From: Termitomyces sp. T153
Lineage: Eukaryota; Basidiomycota; Agaricomycetes; Agaricales; Lyophyllaceae
Assembly (NCBI GenBank): GCA_018296165.2
Contig: JACKQL020000079.1
Location: forward strand, 156,728 to 220,727
Length of the DNA stretch: 64,000 nt
Direction of reading: 5' to 3'
The position numbers were made by a program, and so were the translations under genes. Positions 33,246 to 44,641 of this stretch are shown piece after piece (within the stretch, counting starts at the first letter, position 1; each line of letters starts with the position of its first letter). The notes under the pieces are model-generated. The model did no database searches, had not been told where the DNA came from, and saw only the letters and a list, made by a program, of their open reading frames with translations.

Positions 33246-33861
33246 AGCCTCATCATAAGTATGTACATACTCACTGACACAGTGGCAGCCAGTCCAATTA
33301 GTACCATTTTCTACCAGCCTTGTACCATTGTTCTTCCATCGGAATAGCCACATTGATAGGAAGTGAAGGGGAGGTCTATGTTAGGTCTAGATTATGGCTT
33401 CCCCATCTTGTACAAACACCGCGTCGATTGATCACCTGAGTCGCGTTGGGCACGCGGATGATTCCAGTCAATATCGAGAGGAAGACACTCCTACCGGAAG
33501 TACTCCTACATATGTCGCTCTCTATGAATCCCAGTCTACTAGTCACGGAAAGATCAGTCCTACAATGGGTACAGAACGAGAACAATAGTCGTAGGTGATA
33601 AGCTCACGTAGACCAGGACAATTTGACAACAGGACATGAGACAGCAAGGTGGTAGGGCATAGTGTGGATACCCAGGCAAACAGAAAAGAGGTTTTCTACC
33701 AGTTGCGCCGGAGAACTTTGATCTAATACCTTTTCTGTTGTCTTGGCTCGACGATTTTGTTGAATCTCCTGAAGCTTGAAGTTTCAAGTGGTCATCTTTT
33801 GGCGGTGAGTCAGGAATCCTACTGACTCATCTCTCCTCTTTTCCATAAGATATCAATGACG
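33246..33861. other. unassigned sequence
   Basis: No gene or known repeat recognised between direct repeat B and the second solo LTR. Confidence 0.45.
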
Positions 33862-35130
33862 GTTGATGTCAGGTTCCGCTGACCTCGGGGGCTCAGCTGC
33901 ACTGGGCGAGTCCTTACTAGGCGGGTGTGATCCCCTTGCACTGGTAACCAAACACTTGAAGACGTTCCGGGCCCTGGTGGCTTGTGCGGGTAGTTGGGGG
34001 AGTGTGATCTAGACAGATCCGGGAGGGTCCGGAGAAGTCGGATTGTGAGGAGACGAGACGGTCTTGGTGGGGTTCAGGCAGAAGGCCGTATGGGAGATTT
34101 GCAGAAGTAAGGGAGTAGGTGGCTGTGTGATCAATGGGAACGGAGCCGGGGTTTGATGGGAGATCATTTGGAACTGATGAAGTCTGGGACCGAGCAAAGA
34201 GTGAGGTTCGGACCTGGTAAAGGAGTGTCGGGGTCTATAATCGTAATTGCGGAGTTTGTGAGGTCGTTAAGGTCAATGAAGACTTGGGCACAATGGTCGG
34301 ACGGAGTCACCAAGACAGCGTCAGACGAAATGGGACGGGGTTGATATAGGACAAGAGTAGATTCGAATAGAGATACGAAACAATAACGAGAACGATAACG
34401 AAATGGAGATGAGACAAGACCGGGAGACTGAGATAAGACCGGGAGACTGAGATAAGACTGGGAGACTGAGATAAGGAAACGAGACATGAGACATGAGAAG
34501 GAAACAATCAGACCATAGGTAATGTTAAGCAATATCAAGACTAGGGTACGAAGAGCTACTCGATGACTTATATACTGACTACCGGAGGACTTCGGGGTAC
34601 GTCGGCTGTGGCGGCGGGGCTTGGCGGAGCTCGATGGAGGGGGTGGGTGTCGGTTGTGATCGAGGATCGTGCCGCGCTGATACATTGATGGGATCATTGG
34701 AGAATGCGGGTTGCCCCGAGGTTGTCGTGATACTCTGAAATAGGTCGGAGGAACCAGGGTGTTGAGTTGATGATGGGTGGCGAAGATCGGGAACAGCAGG
34801 GGTGGTTCTCGGGGTTCGGGAGGCCCAGGGTAAGTGTCAGTGGCTGTGGGGCAGGCACCAAAGTTGGCCAGGGGGCCATCGGAGTTAGCCGGGGAGGCGT
34901 TGGAGTTAGCCGGGGAGGCGTTGGAGTTAGCCGGGGAGGCGTTGGAGTTAGCCGGGGAGGCGTTGGAGTTAGCCGGGGAGGCGTTGGAGTTAGCCGGGGA
35001 GGCGTTGGAGTTAGCCGAAGTAGGTGCGGGGCATGGGCGGAAGTTCAGCGGAGCGTTGGGGGTCCCTTTGGGGGTTCGGGGGGTTGATGGACAATGTGCA
35101 GGGTTTTGGGGAACGGGTCGTGACAGTTGA
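33862..35130. mobile_element. solo LTR, copy 2 (LTR 33867-35125, target duplication GTTGA)
   Basis: The 1,259-bp LTR runs from TGTCAGGTTCC to GGGTCGTGACA. The perfect 5-bp duplication GTTGA is at 33862-33866 and 35126-35130. It is alignable along its length with the LTR at 14120-15286, for example CACTGGGCGAGTCCTTACTA near both left ends. The length difference is partly due to the 21-nt repeat at 34881-35016. No internal retrotransposon sequence is attached, so it is a recombination product. Confidence 0.9.
34881..35016. repeat. 21-nt minisatellite inside the LTR, seven units
   Basis: GGAGTTAGCC starts every 21 nt from 34881 to 35007. The full unit is GGAGTTAGCCGGGGAGGCGTT-like and nearly identical between repeats. 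The related LTR has only three units at the same place. Confidence 0.93.
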
Positions 35131-35413
35131 CCTACGAGAGTTCAAAGGGAATGACGTTTTCGTGATGGAAGGAGACAACAAAGACCAGTATCCAAGTTCA
35201 CTCCTTGCTGAGGGAGGTTTAACACCTTTTGGAGCTCACCACCTAGCAATTTGCTGTTCTCAAACTCAACACAGTGATTAAACAAGCTGTCTTGGGGGGT
35301 TGTGATGGATTGATGTGTGGAATGGAGAAATAGAACACAAACTTTATAAGACGTTATTGGTTGATCCCTCGGCCAAGGGATTCCGATGTTATCTTTGCTG
35401 ATAGGTGAGAACA

Positions 35414-35635
35414 TGTGATGGTAGTGTGTGAGACACGGTAACATCGCACGAGAATAAACTTAGAGTCTTTCGAAGGAACAGATGTAAGTCCTAGGATTGA
35501 AAGAACTAACTACTACGATACATTACGGACATATATATATCATAGAACTGTAACATGTAATAACACAGTAGTAAGCCATCGGATGTGTAGTAAGTAGCAT
35601 TAGCGTGATGTACTTCTTGGCGTCGCACCGCTACA
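35414..35635 (-). repeat. 3' LTR of the gypsy element
   Basis: 222 bp, beginning TGTGATGGTAG and ending CACCGCTACA on the + strand. It is adjacent to a short purine run (minus-strand GGAGGG at 35640-35645) that could serve as polypurine tract. Confidence 0.92.
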
Positions 35636-35861
35636 TACGCCCTCCAGGCATTGTAGACAACAAAAGGAGTCTTGAAGTGTCGGAGCAACGATGACTTAAC
35701 AGTTCGAGTAATGACAGTGGAGTCAAGCAAGGATTGAGGGTTTGAGTAAAGACCGTGAGTTTGAGTAAGGACCGTGAATTTGAGTAAGGACCGTGAAGTG
35801 GAATTAGTACTTCCTTGGGATAGTAACGCCCCAGGGGATGGGAGTAGTAGAAATAGAAGTA

Positions 35862-36866
35862 TTAGTCCGACGAAGCATCGGTCAGCAAGGTGGCAAGTTT
35901 GGCCAGCTCGGGGTCCAAGTCTGGGCTGTACATTTCCTGGTCAGGGTTTTTGACTGGGGTCTCTTTGTTATTGTCAGCACTGGATTTCTCAGCAACAACT
36001 ACAGTTGCACTAGATGCAGAGGCCACATTGGCTGTGGTATCGGCACGAGGGGTGGCGGAGGCTCCAGATTTGTTGGAGACACGGGTAAGAGTGTCACTAT
36101 TATCATTGAGGGGTAATGAGATAGAGGCAGTGGTGAAAGCGGCTTCCTCCCTGCAGGGGTAAGGAGAGTAATGGGGGTGACGGCGGTGAGATGGAGGGGT
36201 GGGATTGGACATATTGGCTGTAGATCCAGATCCCTGGTTTGTGCGCCTCTTGCGTGGGGTTTTGGGGGGAGCGTGAAGGTGAGGGGGAAGCAAGTCCTCC
36301 TGGCGAGCTCGTTGAAGCTCCACCCGCTGGCGTCTCTCCTTGCCGCGCTCACGATTTCATTCTGACTGAGTGTGCGGCCTAAGGATGGCTGACAAGACTG
36401 TCTGCCAACGTAACTGGTTGATGTCTCTGTTGGGGCGTAGGAGACCAACATTGAGAAAAGACTGATAACGCCTATCGACGGAGGGGAATTGCATGGCAGT
36501 TGGTGGGATGGAATAGTAGGGGGAAAAGAAACCTTGACAATCGTTGTACCAGGTTACGAGCTTGCAGGGGTAGGAAGGGTGGCGATTAGACATGTCAGCA
36601 CAGTTGGAGTAGCCTACAGGCAAAGGGTTGTGATCGCCGTAGAATGGGTCCTTCCTACAATTGGTGTCCCAATCTCTGTAAACCTGAAATTGAGCTGGGG
36701 AAAGCATGAGCCCGACACTCCAACTGTTGACATTGACCAGAATGATCATCCCGTCCGATGCGCAAAAGGATACATTGCTCGGGGTCTCATAATGATGGGG
36801 GGGACGAGGCCTGTTGTCTGGGTCAGAAGGAGCGGGTTTCTTTTTATGTGGTGAGTTGTGTCCCAT
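35862..36866 (-). pseudogene. accessory ORF3 of the gypsy element (one stop)
   Basis: Begins MGHNSPHKKKPAPSD (ATG 36866-36864) and ends LAKLATLLTDASSD, about 334 codons. It is interrupted by one in-frame TGA at 36357 where CGA is expected from the following Arg-rich run (NRERGKERRQRV). The middle holds LMLSPAQFQVYRDWDT, LPVGYS and SVDRRYQSFLNVGLLRP; the second half is basic then Pro/Ser-rich. No known domain that I can name. I recall similar ORFs ('...TPAQYRAYVxWDT...') in agaric gypsy elements, so it is likely a conserved accessory gene (inference). It is translated from the same strand as pol. Confidence 0.6.
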
Positions 36867-37574
36867 GGAGGGCAGAGGGCGAGTAGGAGGGAAGTAAATT
36901 GAAGATGCACTTATGCAAGTGGGAGGGCTCAAGCAAGAGACTGCAATTGAGCTTGAACGAGTGCTTTCTCCTCCCTTTATAGCCGTCAATCTTGAAATTT
37001 TCAAGTCAATTTTCATTTCTTTTTCCGATCCATTGAGGGAAATTTGAGGGTCATGCAGAGGCGGCTGACCAACCCCGATCGGCAACTCCACCACAGTGCC
37101 TATGCCATGCGCCTCCAAGTATGGCTTGAGTAAGTCTAAGTCCTTGACTTGGCCCTTCATTAACCAGGTTTTGTCCCCTGATTTCCAGAGGACTTTGAAT
37201 AGTATATTGTTGAGGGAACCCACGTGGTTGGTGATTTTATCTGCTGCCCACTCCACTGGATGTTGATCGGGCTCTACAACCTGCTCATCAAGTCGCCCCG
37301 GGAATAGTCTGTCATCATTAGGATGATGAATATGGAGCAGTGAAGCGTGGAATACATTGTGAATCCCTCTACTGTGCATAGAAGCAGGTAAGTTCACATG
37401 GAAGGAGTGGTTCCCATAGTCACGCAAGATTACATAGGGACCTACAAATTTGGGGATGAGCTTGTGTGCCAGACCTTTAGGGTAAGTGAGATTTTTCGTG
37501 GACACGTAGACCAAATCCCCTTTGCTGAATGGCACTACCTTTTGTTTCCTGTTGGCTAGCCTAATTTGTTTGAT
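36867..37574 (-). pseudogene. pol C-terminal part: integrase tail and chromodomain-like module
   Basis: In frame with the upstream pol but cut off by a TGA at 37577-37575. It has the integrase GPY/F-type module (FSKGDLVYVSTKNL, KLIPKFVGPYVILRDYG, FHVNLP, FHASLLHIHH). A chromodomain-like segment follows (EWAADKITNHVG, LFKVLWKSGDKTWLM), which in such elements may guide insertion to marked chromatin. The open frame runs on without a stop into ORF3, so the true pol end is unclear. Confidence 0.75.
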
Positions 37575-40364
37575 TCATGCAGCCAGGATACTATCATGGG
37601 CTGCTACTATTGCAGTCCTGAGTCGTTGTGCATAGACATGGACACCTGCATACTCATCTGGTGCAGCGTGGTTCCAGACCATTGATCGTGGCATTCTTCC
37701 ATGGTTTAGGAAGAAGGGTGAGTACCCTGTACTCTCAGATCTGGCCAAGTTTATTGCAAATTCAACAGCAGGAAGTTTTGCCACCCAATCAGTCTGTGTT
37801 AGGCTGATGCCTTGTCGTATCATTTGTGTCACAGTGCGATTGGCATGTTCAGTGGCTCCATCCGTCTGGGGATGGTATGCGCTCGACATTTTTAGCTTGG
37901 TTCCAATAAGGGAGTGTAGGTGAGTCCAGAAAGTGCTAGTAAAATAACTATCACGATTGCTAACAATGGCGCGTGGTAACCCATGGCGCTTGTATATCTC
38001 AGTGAAGACTAGTTCTGCTACATCTTTAGCAGCATAGTTGGTTCGACTAGGTATGAGATGTACCATTCCTGTTAAGTGGTCAATTACAACAGTAATTGAA
38101 TCAAATGTAGCATCCCGGTTCTTTGATTTTGGTAGGGGCCCTATGAAGTCTATACCAATTACCTCCCAAGGTTGGGTTGGTACTGATAGGGGGTGCAGCT
38201 TGCCCCAAGGTTTATGGTTTGCAGGTTTAGTTTGTTGGCATGTGGAACACGATTTGCAGTAGGTATGTACGTCTCTATGCATTTCCTTCCACCAGACCTG
38301 TTCTTGGAGGTAAGCCAGTGTCTTTGTAGCTCCGAGGTGGGCCAATACTGAGTGTGCCTCAGCTATTACGGCTTCTCTGAGGCTTCTTCCTTTCACGCAA
38401 ACATTTGGTATGCACAGGAGGCGAGTTTCATCTATTTTGAGGTAGATGGTTTTGTCGCTGGTTATTATGAAGTTCTTGTGTTCACGTGGGTTTTCCAAGA
38501 CCTTCTTGAAAACTGTATCTTCAAAATAACGCCCTTTGACACTTTCAACAATATCTATAGGTTCACGCCCTCCATTCAGCATTTCAGTCAATGCTACTGG
38601 TTGGTCCATGCTCGTTATTTCTTTAAGTCTTTCTGCCCATTGAATTAGCTCTTTGTCGTGAACTTCTTCCTTATTAGGGGTTTTTTGTGCTGGGATCCGA
38701 ATCATTAATTTCTCTGGTCCAGGTGCTTCTGTGACTTCTGTGTATCCCTCGCCCTCCTTTCGATCCTGAGGGTTGTCAGGACCCTTTAGGATGAAACTCC
38801 GGGTCATGCGTGCTGCAAACTCACAGCTCGTTTCAGGCCAACCAGTCTCTGCCGCTGCACCTTCATGCCAGTAGTGGTCCTTGATTGTTTGGGTTGACCG
38901 TGCCACCATTTTGCCCGTTTGGTCAGTTGGCCCACCCTCCATATCAGCCTTATTTTTGACAATCTCAACATTGTGTAGGCTAGCATATCGGGCCTCTTTG
39001 CCCACCAGGACTGGCATGGAGATGTCATGATCCTTCAAGGCATCATTATTGATGACATCATGATATGTATATTCGCTTCTAGATCTCACTGTTCCTGGCT
39101 CATCATAAGCATAGAGATGGGAAAGCGCATCAGAAAGGATGTTTTCGACCCCTGGGACATACTCAATGTCAAAGTCGAACTCAGCTATTTTCTCAAGCCA
39201 ACATGCCTGCCGTCCTGACAGGTTTTTCTGATTGATAAGGTGAATTAATCCTTTGTGGTCCGTGTACCACTTAAATTTAACCCCCTGCAAGATGTCACAA
39301 TGTCGCAGCATCGTTTCCATGCCAGCCAGCATCTTGATCTCGTGAACTGGATAGTTCTGCTGAGCAGAGTTCAATTTTGCAGAGAAGAAGGCAGCCACTT
39401 TTGCAGTCCTCCAGTCCTTCCCTTGACTAACCACACCTGCTATTCCAGTGCCGCACCCATCCATGACTACGTTGACTGGCTCAGCATCACGACCATAAGT
39501 CAGGGGTTTGCGGTGATGGCTTTTGCAATGAGCGGCTAGACCCTTGATGTCCTCAAAGGCACGTTGGTGAGTGTATTCCCATCGGAATGGGACTGTGTCA
39601 CCTGTCAAACCATGTAGAATGCCCATAGGTATTCGCACATGATCAATGTCATCAGCTAAGTACCCCGCTGCTCCCAGAAATCCTCGTAATAAATCATGAT
39701 TTATGGGTGTTTTCCATTTGATCAAGGCATCAACTTTATCTGGATCCATCCGGATTCCATGGTCATCTACTATTCGGCCGAGGACCTTCATTTCCTTGCA
39801 CAGGAAGTGAATTTTCTTCTCACCAAGGTATAGTTTCTCCCTTCGCAATATATCAATAACAAGTTTGACATGTTTGATGTGATCCTCCAGAGTGTCTGAG
39901 TAGATAATAATGTCATCTAAATAAACATCTAGGAACCTCCCCAAGTAGGCAGAAAATGTATGGTTCATCAATGCCTGGTAGGTGGCTGGGGCATTGCAGT
40001 CCCCCTGCTGTAACACATTACTGACCATATTTCCATCTGGCATGGTTACAGCTGATCGATCTACATGTTCAGGTATGATCCGTATCTGCTCATATGCATC
40101 CTGTCCATCCAGGATGGAGCGATACTTTCCCTGTGCAACCCGACGCAAGATTCCATCAATGTCCGGCAAAGGTGATGATCTCTTGATCGTGTTGGTGTTT
40201 CGAGCACGCAGGTCAAATACTGTGCGCATGCAAGGTACTTCCCCAGGTTTTACAGGCCCAGGCTTTGGTATTAACAACATGGGCACCGTATTACCATTGC
40301 TAGTTACACGCCAACGCCCACTGCAAATGTACGCATCGCGTTTGGCTATCCATTGGGGCCGCAT
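37575..40364 (-). pseudogene. pol: reverse transcriptase, RNase H, integrase core
   Basis: A 929-codon frame in order: RT (MLLIPKPGP, VFDLRARN, GQDAYEQIRI, catalytic YLDDIIIYSD), RNase H (VVMDGCGTGIAGVVSQG, EIKMLAGMET, YTDHKGLI, SDALSHL), the zinc-binding HHCC domain (AHLGATKTL...CKSCSTCQQTK) and the DDE core (IGIDFIGPLPKSK, SAYHPQTDGATEHAN). The second catalytic Asp is changed: IVSNRDSYF where IVSDRD is normal, so integration should be dead. The frame is bounded by TGA codons at 40388-40386 and 37577-37575 that both look like former CGA. Each alone would truncate the polyprotein. Confidence 0.92.
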
Positions 40365-40385
40365 TGCCTCTGGGCATCGAGACAG

Positions 40386-41308
40386 TCACCAGGGGTAGAT
40401 TTTACTAACATCAATCAGAGGTATTTCATGGTTGATGGCCCTTAGCGGTGGCAAGGGAGTCTCGTTTGCTGACTTACATACAGGTTCAGCATATTTTCGC
40501 AGGTCCTCCCGTACCTTATCCAAGTTCTCCTCATACATTCGGACAGCCCGAGATGCGAGGTGAGTTACCCCACTGCCCATCATAGGCAGTGCTGCGGTGC
40601 TTCCTACCAGTATGCTAGGAGGGTTTAGTCCATAAGTTACTTTGTGCTGATAAAGCCAAGGTGTCCCTAAGATTAAATCATAGCCCGATAGGTTTATCAC
40701 ATCGAAGTACCATTTCTCGCAGATAGCCTGATAGCGAAATTCTGCGGTGGTTCCAAAATTGATTTGAGAGCGGGACCCTTGTACAGCAAGTTGTACTGGA
40801 ATAGGAGTCCTCAGCTCCCTCTTTTCAAGGCTCAGCTGTTGTGTTAACATGCTCGAGACAAAGTCCCCCAACGATCCAAGTCTACCAAGGCCCGCGCAGG
40901 TTGTCCGTTGATTTGTACCACGATAATGAGTGGCCGAGGCACTCGTCGTGATACATCCCTAACGTAGGCTGAGTTCCATTGCACCGCGGGGTACGTACCC
41001 GCCTCCACCTGCTGACCATTAAGTTCAAGCATTCTGCAGCACGCATAGCTCAGCGTGCGACCAGAAGTCTCCAGGTCTGTCCCTTGAAGTTTAGGTGAGT
41101 TGCGTAATTGCAATCGAGCCGACCCCTCATATCCAAACAGAAAGTTAAGACTGAGGGGAATATGTTCGGCTCCCCACATCCACCCTATTCGTTCTGATCG
41201 TTGGTTACGCTCAAGATGCTTTTTCCACCAGCCACTCAGGTCCAGGAAGGAATTACGCAGGTGGGTGCCACAAATTGGCAAGCTCTTATTGGTGAGGCAA
41301 TCTGACAC
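40386..41308 (-). pseudogene. gypsy aspartic protease with frameshift in the active site
   Basis: Frame 41308-40844 reads to INGQPARALVDLDRWG and then stops. Frame 40871-40386 continues as LGDFVSSMLTQQLSL, LAVQGSRSQINFGTT, YDLILGTPWLYQHKV. The family motif ALVDSGSLGDF is lost by a one-base deletion plus a Ser to Leu change at about 40880-40885. So the catalytic DSG is destroyed and the frame is shifted. The downstream part stays open up to the TGA at 40386. Confidence 0.85.
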
Positions 41309-41410
41309 TAGATACCTCCAGCTACCAATCCGTTCTACCTGGAATCTGCTGCCAGCGTTTCGACGATGCTGCGCATGATTGGCATACTGAGCACCAGACT
41401 CAAGTACTCT

Positions 41411-44400
41411 TCAAGCGTTCCACGCCCACACATCCTGTGCCAACACGGTTCGAAACCATGACCGACGGGTCAGTGGGGCGCCAGATCTCTCAGCTCGTCG
41501 GATGGCAAACCATAAGCCAATTTCAAACCGGATATCCGTTGCTGCATCCATGGCAAGAATATCATCCGTGTCAAACAGGCTGTCTGTGATTACTAACTCC
41601 TCGTCAGATATCTGCATTGCACTGAACTGGTGCTCCCGATTCTGAAGGACATTCACTGGGTCACCTGGGTAGGGCTGCATGCTCTCCAGCAAGAATTCCA
41701 GAGCGCGGTATAGTCCATTGCCTAGCCACCTCCGGGGTCCTTCCAGTATTTGCAGCATCTCAAGGTGTTCCTCCGCATCCCGAACCAGTGATGAGAATTC
41801 CCTTAATTTCATGGGTGGGCCCAGCTGAACTTTCTCATAGAATTCCAATTCCGCCAGCTCAGCCTTACTTGGTTGATGCTGGTCTCCAGTGATCATTGCT
41901 GTGTTGATGATTCCTGTACCAGGATCGTCATCAGGGTCTGGCCCCTTGGGGTAACCTCCCCACAGCTGATCTACAATGTCGTTGTTAGTGTATTGCAATG
42001 GGTCATCATCTTCAAGCAATGAATCTGACACTGTTTCCAGGTCGGGGAGGCCCCCAAACTCGGATCCCTCTACCTCGTCCAGGACTGCCACATCCTCAAG
42101 GGCAGTGTTCTCTACTGGGGGCATGGTTGGCCGGTCCCAGGGTTCTGACATACATTCAGTGGGGTTGCCCATGTACTGGTCATCCCATAGAGCTAGCGCA
42201 CCTACTGTGAGCTCAGTAGTTTCCTCCAGACTGGCCATTCTAAGTTGCTCCGTCTCTGCCAGATCCACTGACAGGCCATACGCCCTCAGACCAGGCGGTT
42301 TTCCTGTGGATGACCTTGCTGTGTGAGCGCGAGGGCAATTGCGAGCTAAGTGTCCTTCTTCTCTACATTTGAAACATTTATTTGCAGCACGCAGTTCAGC
42401 TTCTTCCTCTTGGCTCAGAATGACCCTTCCTTGTGAGGGGGCTGACGGCTGCTTACTAGGCCGGGGGGGTCCAGATCGTGGTCTCCCTCCCCTTCCTCTA
42501 CCTCCAACTCGCATCGAGGCTAATCCTGGGGTGGTGTTTGTTTTCTTTCCAAAGGTGGGTGAGTTTGTACGTCTGGGGCTCCTGAAGTGCCCTGTCTGCT
42601 CCGACCTCCGTTCCCTCTGACGTTCGCGGCGGCTTTTGTGATCATTGGGCTGGTGGGTTTTTCGTGCTTCCTCCACGTCCACATTCTCAGCCATCTCCTG
42701 ATATTCAGCCTCCTGTACTACTGCATTCCAGCTCGACTGTTCCGGGTTAAGGTGGGCACGGAGGAGGGACTTTCTAATAGATGGACGAAAGCCATTGAAG
42801 AGTTTGACCACTCGGGCTCGGCGGCTGCCAGACCCTACTATCGTGAACAACTCATCAAGGTCCGCCACATAATCTTTCACGGGTCGTCCTCCTTGCTCAA
42901 ATTTATCAAGATGTACTCGCTGCTGGTTCCTGTAGTCTATTGGGAAGCAGTAGTTGAATAGTTCGGCGAAGAACTCTTTCAGTGTCCACTTATGTGGGGC
43001 TAATGAAACCCATCGTGTGTAGAAAGCGTAAGCTCTCCCTGTCAGGAATTCAGAGAGAACCATAACTTGACGACGTTTCTCTACGTAGCCGTATTTTACA
43101 TAGGCCGTGCCGTGCGTGAGGAACTTTTGGAACGCACGATACTCGGCTTGTCCCCCATACTTCTCGGGGGGTGTTGGTTTGATCAGTGTCTTTTGGCGTT
43201 TGTTGCGGCCTCGAGACCTTGACCTCTGGGTCTTCTTTGCCTTCTTCCCACGTTTCCCCTTGTTACGACCTCGTCGGTGGTCCCGACGTCGGCTTCGTGG
43301 GTTATCCTTTGAACTCTCACTCAGCGAATCGGAACTAGAGTGCGTGTCATTGCTCGTGTCACTCTGGTGGCCTGACTCAGAGTCATAACCACTGCTTCCA
43401 GTTTCTAGCCCTGAGTCCGAGCTCGAGGAGGAGGAAGATGAGCTGTCCGAGGGGTCGCTCCCATCCGTGTCATCTAGGTCCCTGAATGCTTGGCCAAGGG
43501 CACTCTTGCCTGTGACTTGGGCAAAGGGTTGTGTAGGGTCCTTGTTTCGCAGGGTAGCACCCCTTCTTTCACGCAGGTCGCTGGGTTTTACCCGGCTCTT
43601 GGTAACTCGTCCAATGAGTTCTGCTAGTTTACTAGACACAGGTGCTGAACCTGCGCGTTCTCTTTTATTGTGAGCCGTCCTTTGCTTCTGTTGAACACGG
43701 TTCAGTTCCTTAGCCAGCTCACGCTGATCCCGCAGATATTTTCTGATCTCATCACGGGATGGCATTTCTTGTGGTGCGGTTTCTTCGCTCTCTCGTTCCA
43801 CCTCAGCTACAGTTGGTGGATCAATGTTGGAGACCGGCCCTGGCTCTGGACATCGGCGGTGACTCTCCGTCCCTCTGTCCACTGCTTTTTCCTGATATTT
43901 AGTTGAGAGCAGGGCTCGTTGAACTTCCTTGTCCATTTCTATCTCAGGTAGGTCGAGGACGCCCCAGTTTCGCGGGTCGGCCCCCTTCCCTTTGTCGGGT
44001 ATGTCAATCCCCGAGTCCGATTCTTCGGATCCACTGAAATTTTCCTCGGCCCAGAAAACTTTGTCTTTTTTCTGAGCTTGGCAGATCTGATCCGCCCTTC
44101 GGGCTATCAGTTCACGCTCTTCGTCGGTCAACGATTGGTGTGCGAGGTTCACTCCCCTGCCTTGTTCCGGGGTGAGCCCCAGGAGATGTGGTGGTGGGTC
44201 TTTCCCTTGTAGATCCTCGACAAGAGGATGACTTTTCTTACTAGTCTGTATGCGAGTAGACTCTGCTGATACAGTGGCATTACTACCAAAGACAGGACTG
44301 CTTGTATCTACTGTCAAGTGGGAATAAGTATCGCAGTACTCGTCGGTACTGGACTTTTCATCGCGAGAACTCGAGTTTTCTCCAGCGACGGTACCTTCAC

Positions 44401-44641
44401 CTGCCGAGAGGTGAGCATCCCAGTTAGTCTGCGACTCAGGGGCATCCGCCTTCATCGCGGGGGTGGCGCCGGCCCTCCAAGGGCTCGCGGCGCGGGGGGT
44501 TGTCGATCCCGTCGTACCGTCCAGCTCAGTCAACTCCGATGGTGCTTCCTGAGGTGTGCGGTTCTCTGGGGTGTCTTCGGGAGCTGCCAAAGCTGCAGAC
44601 TTGGTCAGCGTCGCCGAGCGCAGACGGGTCCTATATGCCAT
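41411..44641 (-). CDS. gypsy gag polyprotein, open over 1,076 codons
   Basis: Begins MAYRTRLRSATLTKSAAL. The order is: an acidic, disordered N-terminal part; a Ser/Asp-rich and an Arg/Lys-rich block (SRSRGRNKRQKT); the capsid-like domain (YRAFQKFLTHGTAYVKYGYV, RAYAFYTRWVSL, WTLKEFFAELFNYCFP, SSWNAVVQEAEYQEMAE); a basic RG-rich stretch; the zinc knuckle CFKCREEGHLARNCPRA near residue 760; and an acidic tail to AWNA. No stop or frameshift, in contrast to pol. It would form the virus-like particle shell and bind element RNA. Large for a gypsy gag because of the long N-terminus. Confidence 0.9.
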   Translation of the reverse strand: MAYRTRLRSATLTKSAALAAPEDTPENRTPQEAPSELTELDGTTGSTTPRAASPWRAGATPAMKADAPESQTNWDAHLSAGEGTVAGENSSSRDEKSSTDEYCDTYSHLTVDTSSPVFGSNATVSAESTRIQTSKKSHPLVEDLQGKDPPPHLLGLTPEQGRGVNLAHQSLTDEERELIARRADQICQAQKKDKVFWAEENFSGSEESDSGIDIPDKGKGADPRNWGVLDLPEIEMDKEVQRALLSTKYQEKAVDRGTESHRRCPEPGPVSNIDPPTVAEVERESEETAPQEMPSRDEIRKYLRDQRELAKELNRVQQKQRTAHNKRERAGSAPVSSKLAELIGRVTKSRVKPSDLRERRGATLRNKDPTQPFAQVTGKSALGQAFRDLDDTDGSDPSDSSSSSSSSSDSGLETGSSGYDSESGHQSDTSNDTHSSSDSLSESSKDNPRSRRRDHRRGRNKGKRGKKAKKTQRSRSRGRNKRQKTLIKPTPPEKYGGQAEYRAFQKFLTHGTAYVKYGYVEKRRQVMVLSEFLTGRAYAFYTRWVSLAPHKWTLKEFFAELFNYCFPIDYRNQQRVHLDKFEQGGRPVKDYVADLDELFTIVGSGSRRARVVKLFNGFRPSIRKSLLRAHLNPEQSSWNAVVQEAEYQEMAENVDVEEARKTHQPNDHKSRRERQRERRSEQTGHFRSPRRTNSPTFGKKTNTTPGLASMRVGGRGRGGRPRSGPPRPSKQPSAPSQGRVILSQEEEAELRAANKCFKCREEGHLARNCPRAHTARSSTGKPPGLRAYGLSVDLAETEQLRMASLEETTELTVGALALWDDQYMGNPTECMSEPWDRPTMPPVENTALEDVAVLDEVEGSEFGGLPDLETVSDSLLEDDDPLQYTNNDIVDQLWGGYPKGPDPDDDPGTGIINTAMITGDQHQPSKAELAELEFYEKVQLGPPMKLREFSSLVRDAEEHLEMLQILEGPRRWLGNGLYRALEFLLESMQPYPGDPVNVLQNREHQFSAMQISDEELVITDSLFDTDDILAMDAATDIRFEIGLWFAIRRAERSGAPLTRRSWFRTVLAQDVWAWNA

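Noticed and set aside
34767..35087. Repetitive ORF (GVGVSRG / ELAGEAL repeats)
   Set aside because: It is the 21-nt minisatellite of an LTR read in two frames, not a protein gene.
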